A DNA stretch of 6,436 bases from Caryophanales bacterium (lineage in GTDB: Bacteria; Bacillota_I; Bacilli_A; RFN20; CAG-826): NCBI GenBank assembly GCA_022781015.1, contig JALEUF010000203.1:1-6436 (forward strand), written 5' to 3'. The notes under the pieces were generated by a model. It saw only the letters and a list, made by a program, of their open reading frames with translations, did no database searches and had not been told where the DNA came from. Position numbers and translations under genes: made by a program. Position 1 is the first letter of the stretch. Each line of letters opens with the position of its first letter. Shown here piece by piece: positions 1 through 5,429 of this stretch.

Positions 1-269
1 AAGTTTTCTTTTTGGATTTTGCCTTTTACCGGCTTTTCAAAACGAAATTGTCCTGGGACTGAGCAATTGGCCCAGAATTCTTTTGAACCATGGGAATCGA
101 TTGTAGGAGCTACCGCTTTATAATGATTCCAAATATAAGAATCTTCGTTGTCAGCAGCGAAAATGTTAGCGACCCCCCCCGTTTGAGTTGAAGTCACTAC
201 CCCAAGTAAAGCTCCAGCAGATAAAATACTTGCTAAAGCAAGGACGAGTGTCTTTTTGTTCTTTTTCAT
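1..269 (-). CDS. Secreted/surface protein, N-terminal part (gene runs off the window)
   Basis: An open frame on the minus strand starts at the ATG complementary to 267-269 and stays open for 89 codons to the window edge, so the C-terminus is missing. Residues 1-39 look like a Sec signal peptide: a basic start (MKKNKK), a long hydrophobic stretch at about 8-25, and a likely cleavage near the IFAAD motif at 36-40. The mature start contains an H-Y-x-A-x-A-P-T ... H-G-x-K-E-F-W-x-N-C pattern (residues 49-69). This recalls small aromatic/Cys modules in surface proteins of gut Bacillota, but I cannot name a family. A good ribosome binding site (GGAGGG, complement of 276-281) lies 6 nt before the start. 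Codons 30-33 contain a run of eight Gs (plus-strand C8 at 173-180), and the frame is intact at this length. The gene is divergent from the DUF5662/trk cluster. Secretion is well supported; function is unknown. Confidence 0.8.
   Translation of the reverse strand, partial: MKKNKKTLVLALASILSAGALLGVVTSTQTGGVANIFAADNEDSYIWNHYKAVAPTIDSHGSKEFWANCSVPGQFRFEKPVKGKIQKEN
173..180 (-). repeat. G8 homopolymer inside the signal-peptide region of the secreted-protein gene
   Basis: Eight consecutive C on the plus strand read as G8 in the coding strand, covering the end of codon 30, codons 31-32 (Gly-Gly) and the first base of codon 33. Gain or loss of one base would shift the frame right after the hydrophobic core of the signal peptide. 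Long G runs like this are known slippage sites in surface-protein genes. Whether it varies here cannot be seen from one sequence. Confidence 0.6.
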
Positions 270-329
270 ATATTTCCCTCCGGCAAAATTCCAAATCACG
301 CTACAAATGAGTCGTAATAAACACAAAAT

Positions 330-351
330 ATAAGGAATCTATTTGCCTTAT
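330..351. promoter_or_regulatory. Inverted repeat in the leader of the secreted-protein gene
   Basis: ATAAGG (330-335) and CCTTAT (346-351) form a perfect 6-bp inverted repeat with a 10-nt spacer. It lies about 60-80 bp upstream of the minus-strand start codon, in or near that gene's promoter or 5' leader. No T-tract follows it, so an operator or leader hairpin is more likely than a terminator. Confidence 0.3.
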
Positions 352-385
352 TTCTATTAAAAAACTCAAAAGACTTGAAAACAAG

Positions 386-400
386 AAAACGGACCGTTTT
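386..400. promoter_or_regulatory. Perfect palindrome AAAACGG-A-CCGTTTT, candidate operator
   Basis: Two 7-bp arms flank one central base, giving a 15-bp perfect dyad in the space between two divergent genes. As RNA it would have almost no loop, so a DNA-binding site for a dimeric repressor is the better reading. The ACGGNCCGT core resembles operators of some TetR-type regulators, which is an inference from pattern only. It lies about 117 bp upstream of the secreted-protein start and 123 bp upstream of the DUF5662 start, so it could act on either. Confidence 0.4.
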
Positions 401-410
401 AGTAAAAGAT

Positions 411-436
411 TGATACTGATTAATCAAAAATGATAC
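411..436. promoter_or_regulatory. TGATAC direct repeats flanking the palindrome TGATTAATCA
   Basis: TGATAC occurs at 411-416 and again at 431-436, exactly two helical turns apart. The perfect 10-bp palindrome TGATTAATCA (417-426) sits between them. The first copy overlaps TTGATA (410-415), a fair -35-like hexamer for a rightward promoter, and AT-rich -10-like stretches follow at 451-468. The assignment to a promoter for the DUF5662 gene is inferred and the exact hexamers are uncertain. Confidence 0.3.
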
Positions 437-522
437 CGCTTACATTACCTTATTATCTATATTATTATAGGAAAGAGTTTGCTTACTCCCATTTACCTTA
501 CTAGAATAATCGAGTACGAATT

Positions 523-1125
523 ATGAAAAAGTTCTTTGGTCATCTATTCTTGATATTACGTCACCGTCACCAGGTAATTAGGAATGCCTCGCATTGCGGC
601 ATATTCTTTCATGCCCTTAAGCACGATTTATCTAAATTCTCATTCAAGGAATTCTTCCCGTCAGTCAAATATTTTGCAGGGGACCATTCTCCTGTATATG
701 AACAAAGGATGGCTAATTCCTATTTTTCTTCTATTTGTCAACACCATACTAGAAGGAATCCCCATCACTGGGAATATTGGACCGATTTCTTTAAAGGGGC
801 AATATTAGTAAAGGCAATGCCATATAAATATGCAGTTGAATATGTATGTGATATGCTAAGTGCATCAAAAACCTATGATCCAAAGCATTTCTCTGGTAAA
901 ACTGCTTTAAATTATTTTGATTCAAGAAGTTCCTATTATTATATGAATTCAGGGACTAGGGAATTCATTAGGTGGTGCCTAGCTAGATATGCTGAACTAG
1001 GATTTAAAGGATTAAAGAAAAAAGATACTTTGGCAAAATATAAAGAAATTAGCTCAACCCATAAAGATGTCGAAGTCATCACTAAATTAACACCCAATAT
1101 CGAAAATATATCCGTCGTTGAATAA
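523..1125 (+). CDS. DUF5662 family protein
   Basis: A 200-residue soluble protein. It matches the DUF5662 family through H-A-L-K-H-D-L-S-K-F-S (residues 30-40), E-F near 43-44, Y-F-A-G-x-x-S-P (50-57), and H-H-x-R-R-N-P-H-H-W-E-Y-W (74-86). Further on come D-M-L-S-A-S at 110-115 and a conserved C-terminal helical region. The family's function is not established. The spaced His and Asp residues (H30, H34-D35, H74-H75, D110) resemble the metal-binding layout of HD-type hydrolases, which is my inference. An in-frame stop at 502-504 leaves ATG 523 as the only sensible start. The ribosome binding site is weak (GAG at 512-514). Only about 39 bp separate the stop from the first RCK gene and no terminator is visible, so it may be the first gene of the potassium-transport transcript. 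Confidence 0.85.
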   Translation: MKKFFGHLFLILRHRHQVIRNASHCGIFFHALKHDLSKFSFKEFFPSVKYFAGDHSPVYEQRMANSYFSSICQHHTRRNPHHWEYWTDFFKGAILVKAMPYKYAVEYVCDMLSASKTYDPKHFSGKTALNYFDSRSSYYYMNSGTREFIRWCLARYAELGFKGLKKKDTLAKYKEISSTHKDVEVITKLTPNIENISVVE

Positions 1126-1141
1126 TTGATATAGAGTCGAC

Positions 1142-1147
1142 GAAGTG
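1142..1147 (+). promoter_or_regulatory. Weak ribosome binding site that favours a TTG start for the first RCK gene
   Basis: GAAGTG lies 5 nt before a TTG at 1153 but 17 nt before the ATG at 1165. No other purine-rich motif precedes the ATG. If this is the true site, translation starts at TTG 1153 and adds four residues (Met-Leu-Leu-Leu) before the usual RCK N-terminus. Family alignment favours ATG 1165, so the start is unresolved. Confidence 0.3.
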
Positions 1148-1164
1148 TATAATTGCTTTTGCTT

Positions 1165-1578
1165 ATGAGAAACAAGAACATTATTATCGGATGTGGAAGA
1201 CTTGGCGCTTCGATTGCTAATTATGAAGCCTCATTAGGAGGGGATGTCATCGTTATTGATTCCAATGGGGAATCTTTTGATAGGCTAGATGAACTATTTT
1301 CAGGTTATACCATTGTAGCGGATGCTACCGATGTTGATGAACTTGAAGAAGTAGGGATAGCTAATGCCAAACAAGTAGTAATAACTACAGGGGATGATAA
1401 TGTAAACCTATTCTTGGCCCATCTATGTGCAAAAGTATATGAAGTACCTTATATCTATGTTCGTTTCGATGATCCTGACAAGGGATTATTGATACAGGGC
1501 ATGAATATAAAGGCTATCTATCCATTCCAGTTATCAAAAGATAGATTCAATTTGTTACGTATGGGGGTAGATAAATGA
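1165..1578 (+). CDS. trkA: Potassium uptake regulator, RCK_N (TrkA-N) domain only
   Basis: A 137-residue cytoplasmic protein consisting of one Rossmann-type RCK_N domain. The nucleotide-binding loop G-C-G-R-L-G is at residues 9-14, and an acidic residue ends the second strand (I-D-S, D32), which in this family favours NAD(H). V-A-D-A-T-D, V-V-I-T-T-G-D-D-N and the Y-V-R-F-D-D-P region follow the family pattern. Typical TrkA/KtrA proteins also have an RCK_C domain (about 220 residues in all); it is absent here and the gene ends naturally. The stop overlaps the next start as ATGA, implying translational coupling with the second RCK protein. The likely role is a gating-ring subunit for the TrkH channel encoded just downstream. 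The start is ATG 1165 by homology, with TTG 1153 as an alternative because a weak ribosome binding site sits before it. Confidence 0.85.
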   Translation: MRNKNIIIGCGRLGASIANYEASLGGDVIVIDSNGESFDRLDELFSGYTIVADATDVDELEEVGIANAKQVVITTGDDNVNLFLAHLCAKVYEVPYIYVRFDDPDKGLLIQGMNIKAIYPFQLSKDRFNLLRMGVDK

Positions 1579-2246
1579 AGATAGTCATTGCCGGTGGGAA
1601 TAGCGAAGCCGAATTCATCATCAAGATGTTTTCTGGCAAAGATGATGAACTAATTGTCATCAATCCATCCAAGGAAATGGCAGAGACCATCCTAAAAAGA
1701 TGCCAGGTAAAGGTATATGTAGGTTCTCCTTGGAGGAAATTTGCCCTAGAAGAATCAAATGCCTATGATGCCGATGCCTTTATTTCCCTTTGCCCTTCTG
1801 ATACGGATAATTATGCTTCTTGTCTATTGGCAAAGAAGTGTTTCAACGCCAAGAAATGCGTATGTCTAGTAAATAATCCAAAGAATGTCGATATCTATAA
1901 GAAGCTAGGTATCGATTCGGTTATTTCTTCTTCCTATCTACTAGGCCAATCAGTCAAATCTGAATCATCAGTTGAAAACATCATGAAGACATTGTCTTTA
2001 GAAAACGACAAGATAGTAATGATTGAAGCATTGATATTGTCTAGATATAAAATCGCGAACAAGACTTTAAAAGAAGTAGGGTTCCCAAGTTTTGCTTCTA
2101 TTTGCTGTATATATAGGACTCCAGAAGTAATAATCCCTAAAGGTGATACGGTAATTAAGCCCAAGGACAAGCTTTTGATAGTCTGCGCGCCAAATGACCA
2201 AAAGAAGGTAATGGCCTTCTTAAAAGGTGAAAATAATGACCAATAG
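1575..2246 (+). CDS. trkA: Potassium uptake regulator, RCK_N + RCK_C (second TrkA protein)
   Basis: A 223-residue cytoplasmic RCK protein. Residues 1 to about 130 form an RCK_N domain and about 140-215 an RCK_C domain, ending in the P-K-D-K-L-L-I-V pattern typical of RCK_C. The N-terminal glycine loop is degenerate: I-A-G-G-N-S-E-A-E (5-13) lacks the last glycine of GxGxxG. The end of strand two carries Asn (I-N-P-S) instead of Asp/Glu. Nucleotide binding may therefore be weak or altered, while RCK_C is the domain that binds small ligands such as c-di-AMP in some Bacillota relatives (family knowledge, not visible here). The ribosome binding site GGGGGT (1563-1568) is 6 nt before ATG 1575. The gene overlaps its neighbours by 4 bp and 11 bp, so the pair probably assembles on TrkH as a two-protein gating ring. 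Confidence 0.88.
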   Translation: MKIVIAGGNSEAEFIIKMFSGKDDELIVINPSKEMAETILKRCQVKVYVGSPWRKFALEESNAYDADAFISLCPSDTDNYASCLLAKKCFNAKKCVCLVNNPKNVDIYKKLGIDSVISSSYLLGQSVKSESSVENIMKTLSLENDKIVMIEALILSRYKIANKTLKEVGFPSFASICCIYRTPEVIIPKGDTVIKPKDKLLIVCAPNDQKKVMAFLKGENNDQ

Positions 2247-3876
2247 TCCTTTCAAAAGGAAATTCGGGGCAGGATATAGATTGATATTCGGCTATCTATC
2301 TCTTTTTGTCTCTTTTGCAGGATTGATGCTTCTTTTGCCTTTGATCATGCTTATTTTCTACCCAGAGGAATATGCTTGCTACAAATCGTTTTTGATTCCA
2401 GGGGCCATTTCTATTGTAGTAGGGCTTCTTCTTTCTTTTGTCTTGATGAAAGGAGAAGAGAAAGCTAGATTAGGTAAACATCAAGATTCAGTCTTATTAT
2501 GCCTAATTTGGATATTGACTGTCTTATTAGGTTCCCTTCCATTTTATTTGTCTCAGTTTTTTTATCCTGAAATAGAAGTAATCAAGATGAGTTTTAGCGA
2601 ATCCGTCTTTGAATCTGTATCTGGATTTTCTGCCGCTGGGCTTACCGTTTTCAGGAACTTATTGGATGCGGAAGTTGCCTATGGGTTAAATACTTTCTCC
2701 CCACATGTATATTTGTTCTATAGGGCCTTGACCCAATTCTTTGGCGGCATTGGGCTTGTTCTAGTTGTTGCTAGCGCGGTTAGCGATAGATATGGAATGA
2801 AATTATTCTATGCCGAAGGGCATAACGATAGATTGCTCCCTAATTTAGCTAAGACTGCTAAGATTACTTTCTCTATCTATTGCCTTATCATTGCTTTAGG
2901 CACCTTGGGGTTATGGATGTCAGGGATGGACGGGTTTGAGGCGCTTTGCCATTCGATGACCGGCATGGCTACTGGGGGATTTTCTACTAGAAGTACTGGT
3001 TTTTATTATTTTGAATCTAGCGCCTACATCGGAAATGGCATATTTACCTATAATCCAATCGCAGCCGAAATTGTTACTTGCATCATTATGCTTCTAGGGG
3101 CGACTTCATTCCTATTAATCTATAATTTGCTTAGAGGCAAAGTAAAGAATTTCTTCAAAGACTGCGAGATCAGGTTTGCTTGTTTTATCCTTATATTCTT
3201 TATACTATCTGCTTCAATCATGTGCATGTATGAATTCGATTATGCCTCCTCTTCAATTAATGAACCTATAGATTATCTAACTTCTCTTAGATATAGTGGT
3301 TTCCAAATAATATCGTGTCTAACTACGACTGGATTTGGGAATGTCCCTAATATTGCCTATTTGGGTCCAGGGGCTATCTACTTGTCTATATTGGCCATGA
3401 TTATCGGCGGTGGGGTTGGCTCTACTGCTGGGGCGATTAAGCAATATAGGGTAGTAATAATATTAAAGGAACTAAAATGGTCGATTAAATATAAATTAAC
3501 ACCTAGAAGGCAATTATATCCCCATAATGTCACTAGGGCAGGGAAGACAGTTGAAGTAACTCCAGAAGTATTTAGGGATGCTTCTTTATATGCTTCTTTA
3601 TATATTGTTGTATTGTTTGTCCTTTCTTTAGCATTGGTATTCCTCCCTAATATATCGATAACCGTTTCTATTTATGAAGTCTCTAGTGCTTTATCTGGAA
3701 CTGGCAATACCATTCTCGACTTCCTTGCATATAAAGCCAATAATGCCTTATATTGCTACGATATATTGCTTTGGTTATTGTCTTTAGCAATGTTACTTGG
3801 CCGACTAGAAATAATGCCTTTCTATTATTTCCTTGTCAGGACGATTAAAGATATTGCTCACCAAGAGACAAATTAA
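2236..3876 (+). CDS. trkH: TrkH family potassium channel/transporter subunit
   Basis: A 546-residue integral membrane protein of the TrkH/KtrB/HKT superfamily, moving K+ across the cytoplasmic membrane. All four pore-loop repeats are visible: S-G-F-S-A-A-G-L-T (129-137), M-A-T-G-G-F (244-249), T-T-T-G-F-G-N (363-369) and L-S-G-T-G-N-T (486-492). The central glycines that build the filter are present in each. The G-G-G-V-G-S-T-A-G-A-I-K loop after the third repeat is a family hallmark. Many hydrophobic segments surround the loops, and the length is a little above the usual 480-500. ATG 2236 is chosen over GTG 2227 because the AGGTGA ribosome binding site (2225-2230) ends 5 nt before it and covers the GTG. 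It starts inside the end of the second RCK gene, so regulators and channel are translationally coupled. Arginine is encoded by AGA/AGG in 17 of 18 cases. Confidence 0.95.
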   Translation: MTNSPFKRKFGAGYRLIFGYLSLFVSFAGLMLLLPLIMLIFYPEEYACYKSFLIPGAISIVVGLLLSFVLMKGEEKARLGKHQDSVLLCLIWILTVLLGSLPFYLSQFFYPEIEVIKMSFSESVFESVSGFSAAGLTVFRNLLDAEVAYGLNTFSPHVYLFYRALTQFFGGIGLVLVVASAVSDRYGMKLFYAEGHNDRLLPNLAKTAKITFSIYCLIIALGTLGLWMSGMDGFEALCHSMTGMATGGFSTRSTGFYYFESSAYIGNGIFTYNPIAAEIVTCIIMLLGATSFLLIYNLLRGKVKNFFKDCEIRFACFILIFFILSASIMCMYEFDYASSSINEPIDYLTSLRYSGFQIISCLTTTGFGNVPNIAYLGPGAIYLSILAMIIGGGVGSTAGAIKQYRVVIILKELKWSIKYKLTPRRQLYPHNVTRAGKTVEVTPEVFRDASLYASLYIVVLFVLSLALVFLPNISITVSIYEVSSALSGTGNTILDFLAYKANNALYCYDILLWLLSLAMLLGRLEIMPFYYFLVRTIKDIAHQETN

Positions 3877-3907
3877 GGAATATAATTTAATTAACGAGGG
3901 AACATTT

Positions 3908-4324
3908 ATGTTAATTGATGAAATAAAGAAAGCCAATATAAAGGCCATGAAAGAACATGACCAAAATGCCAGGACAGCCTATTCGATGGTAATTTCTTCT
4001 TACCAATCCCTTTTGACTTCTGGATCTGATAAGGAAGTAGGGGATGCTGATTTAATTAAGATCATTGTTAAATTCGGCAAGGAATTAGATGAAGAAGGCA
4101 ATGGATATAAACAGGCCAATAGGGAAGAGGATTATAAAAATATCCTAGCCCAAAAAGAGGCCATCATGAAATTCCTTCCAAAGATGATGGATGAAGCTGA
4201 GATTAGATCAATCATTGATAAGCTAGAAGACAAATCCATTCCTGCCGTCATGAAGCATTTCAAATTGAATTATAATGGAAAAGTAGATATGGGGCTTGTC
4301 AACAAAGTCCTAAAAGGGCTATAA
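3908..4324 (+). CDS. yqeY: GatB/YqeY domain-containing protein
   Basis: A 138-residue soluble, mostly helical protein of the YqeY type. It shows the family features D-E-I-K-K-A-N-I-x-A-M-K (N-terminus), a central E-E-D-Y-x-x-I-L-A-Q-K-E-A-I-M-K-F-L-P segment (near 80-97) and a C-terminal helix ending V-N-K-V-L-K-G-L. The domain is shared with the tail of GatB, the tRNA-dependent amidotransferase subunit, and is thought to contact tRNA there. The stand-alone protein has no settled function. The start is ATG 3908 with a strong GAGGG site (3896-3900) 7 nt upstream; a longer in-frame extension into trkH lacks family similarity. It follows trkH by 31 bp and precedes tRNA-Trp by 28 bp with no terminator on either side, so it is probably co-transcribed with both. 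Confidence 0.92.
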   Translation: MLIDEIKKANIKAMKEHDQNARTAYSMVISSYQSLLTSGSDKEVGDADLIKIIVKFGKELDEEGNGYKQANREEDYKNILAQKEAIMKFLPKMMDEAEIRSIIDKLEDKSIPAVMKHFKLNYNGKVDMGLVNKVLKGL

Positions 4325-4333
4325 TTCTCGCAC

Positions 4334-4349
4334 GCTTAGTTATCTAAGC
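4334..4349 (+). other. Short perfect hairpin just upstream of tRNA-Trp
   Basis: GCTTAG (4334-4339) and CTAAGC (4344-4349) enclose the loop TTAT. The hairpin begins 9 nt after the yqeY stop and ends 3 nt before the tRNA. No U-tract follows, so it is not a standard terminator. It could protect the mRNA 3' end or guide processing between yqeY and the tRNA. Confidence 0.45.
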
Positions 4350-4352
4350 CAT

Positions 4353-4426
4353 AGGAGCTTGGTTTAATGGTAGAACAGAGGTCTCCAAAACCTTTAGTGA
4401 GGGTTCGATTCCTTCAGCTCCTGCCA
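4353..4426 (+). tRNA. tRNA-Trp (anticodon CCA)
   Basis: A complete 74-nt cloverleaf. The acceptor stem AGGAGCT pairs with AGCTCCT (4416-4422), followed by discriminator G and an encoded CCA. A short D arm has the loop TAATGGTAG. The anticodon stem GAGGT/ACCTT (one G-U) holds the loop CTCCAAA with anticodon CCA at 4385-4387. The T arm is GAGGG-TTCGATT-CCTTC. It reads UGG only, consistent with the standard code and with TGA stops in this window. No promoter is obvious in the short gap after yqeY, so the tRNA is probably cut from a longer transcript. The structured RNA begins within a few bases of its 3' end. Confidence 0.96.
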
Positions 4427-4428
4427 AC

Positions 4429-4794
4429 TTTGTTCAATTGAGGATGACCCCTCTTTGATTAAGTGTGACTCCTGAATACTAGTTTGCTCACACACAAGAT
4501 AATCCGTTCTAGCGGACATGCAGGCAATTGCCAAGCCCATCAGGATGGGCGGCGGATTATGATAGCGTAACTCCCAGGTTGTTATTAACAATCGAATGCG
4601 CAAAAGCATCCTCGTCAAATAGGGAAACCTGTTAATTGGGATTAGCGACTGGATGCGCATCATGACTCCCAAGTTGCAGCAGTGCAACTGAACATGAAAA
4701 TTGTAAGAAGTTCCGTGCTTGGCTAACCTTTGGGAAGGCTGTCTTCTTACGAACTAATCAAATAAGCCTCTTGCTTTGTGCAGGAGGTTTTTTG
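4429..4794 (+). ncRNA. Candidate structured non-coding RNA, family not recognised
   Basis: The segment is richer in G+C than its surroundings, has no credible ORF, and lies between tRNA-Trp and a strong terminator. Helices found by eye: closing TGTTC 4431-4435/GAACA 4690-4694; GAGG/CCTC 4440-4453; GTGTGA 4463-4468/TCACAC 4488-4493. ATAATCCG 4499-4506/CGGATTAT 4553-4560 encloses GGCAATTGCC (4523-4532) and GCCCAT-CAGG-ATGGGC (4535-4550). TCCCA 4572-4576/TGGGA 4637-4641 continues, across a 7-nt bulge, into ATTAAC 4584-4589/GTTAAT 4631-4636. This closes a junction holding CGAATGC/GCAT-CC-TCG (4593-4614) and AGG-GAAA-CCT (4621-4630, GNRA loop). AGTTGCA-GCAG-TGCAACT is at 4672-4689 and GTAAGAAG 4703-4710/CTTCTTAC 4743-4750 forms a 3' arm. 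Landmarks of RNase P, tmRNA, SRP RNA, 6S RNA, T-boxes and group I/II introns were not found. The raiA motif or another orphan Rfam class is possible but untested. Confidence 0.65.
4767..4793 (+). terminator. Strong intrinsic terminator
   Basis: CCTCTTGC (4767-4774) pairs with GCAGGAGG (4780-4787) to give an 8-bp stem with one G-U pair and the loop TTTGT, followed directly by six Ts (4788-4793). It ends the structured RNA and is the first convincing terminator after 523, so it probably also closes the trk-yqeY-tRNA transcript. Confidence 0.9.
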
Positions 4795-4902
4795 GTTCTA
4801 CACATTTGAAAGTGAAGGTTCTCCGCTTTTTTAGGATCGCCGCGAGGCCTTACTCCATTTGTTTTGGCATATTATATATTACCATACGAGAACATCCATT
4901 TT

Positions 4903-4918
4903 TTAAGCACATGCTTAA
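4903..4918. repeat. Perfect inverted repeat TTAAGCA-CA-TGCTTAA
   Basis: Seven-base arms with a 2-nt spacer. It is nested inside a wider inverted repeat CCATTTT (4896-4902)/AAAATGG (4935-4941), which partly competes with it. It could be a protein-binding dyad or a cruciform-prone remnant. No gene start is near enough to assign a role. Confidence 0.4.
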
Positions 4919-5144
4919 TTTCACATTTATATCGAAAATGGTAATGATGTCAATTTCTGTTTAATAGTTTTTAGTAAATATGCTTTACACTTTTTGACGC
5001 ATTATCAATTTTTATTCATTTATATTTCTAATTGACTATTTTCCTAAAATATATTTGCTTTAGTTAAATAATCTAACATCTAGATATAAAAGTGATGTAA
5101 CTTTTTAGGATGTGCAAGTAATGTTTGATAACCAGATACCTGTT

Positions 5145-5280
5145 CCTATGGTTTAGACATAAAAAGAGTTATCAATAAATGAAGAGAGATTTTAAAGATT
5201 TCTAGACGATTTTTGTTTTTAACTTAATTATGAGGAATTTAAAAACTTGAGGTTCTAAAATGGTGCCTCAAACCATAAGG
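5145..5280. repeat. Distant inverted repeat with an inner hairpin
   Basis: CCTATGGTTT (5145-5154) is complementary to AAACCATAAGG (5270-5280) apart from one extra base. Immediately inside the right arm, TTGAGG (5247-5252) and CCTCAA (5266-5271) form a 6-bp hairpin. The two pairings share bases 5270-5271, so they could be alternatives or slightly trimmed. No coding function is seen between the arms. Confidence 0.35.
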
Positions 5281-5307
5281 CAGAAGTTATCCTCCGTATA
5301 GAGCAAC

Positions 5308-5429
5308 GAATTAAGATTTTATCAAGTGATAGTGGCTATTTATGCTTGGCCAAAAAAGGGGGGGATAACATTCCCCAGTTTGGGAGATGAATTAAAAGTA
5401 CATCAGCTAGTGGTTGGTTTAATGCTTGG
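5308..5429. repeat. Two-copy imperfect direct repeat, about 81-bp period
   Basis: Copies start at 5308 and 5389. Each begins GAATTAA, continues with A-rich sequence and ATCA, then TAGTGG, and ends ATGCTTGG (at 5342-5349 and 5422-5429), with small insertions between. The middle contains a seven-base G run (5358-5364). The repeat could be an old tandem duplication. Confidence 0.4.

Noticed and set aside
584..808. Plus-strand ORF inside the DUF5662 gene
   Set aside because: It is an alternative-frame shadow; the DUF5662 frame carries the conserved motifs.
939..1181. Minus-strand ORF across the end of the DUF5662 gene
   Set aside because: It is antisense to a well-supported gene and across the next start region, with low-complexity content.
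1934..2170. Minus-strand ORF inside the second RCK gene
   Set aside because: It is antisense to the RCK_C region and has no family features.
1165..3876. UGA read as tryptophan (Mycoplasma-type code)
   Set aside because: The first RCK gene ends naturally at TGA in an ATGA overlap, Trp residues are TGG, and the tRNA anticodon is CCA.
4440..4453. GAGG/CCTC hairpin as a terminator for tRNA-Trp
   Set aside because: The stem is only 4 bp and the following CTTTGATT is a poor T-tract; the real terminator is at 4767-4793.
4394..4687. A 97-codon minus-strand ORF
   Set aside because: It overlaps the tRNA-Trp gene and the structured RNA, has no ribosome binding site and resembles no protein family.
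4429..4794. RNase P, tmRNA, SRP RNA, T-box or group I/II intron
   Set aside because: The landmark strings (GAGGAAAGTCC, a tmRNA 5' end or tag ORF, GGAAGGAAGCAGC, GGTGGNACCGCG, intron core or domain V) are absent on either strand.
4776..4964. A 62-codon plus-strand ORF
   Set aside because: It starts inside the terminator hairpin and has no ribosome binding site or recognisable domain.
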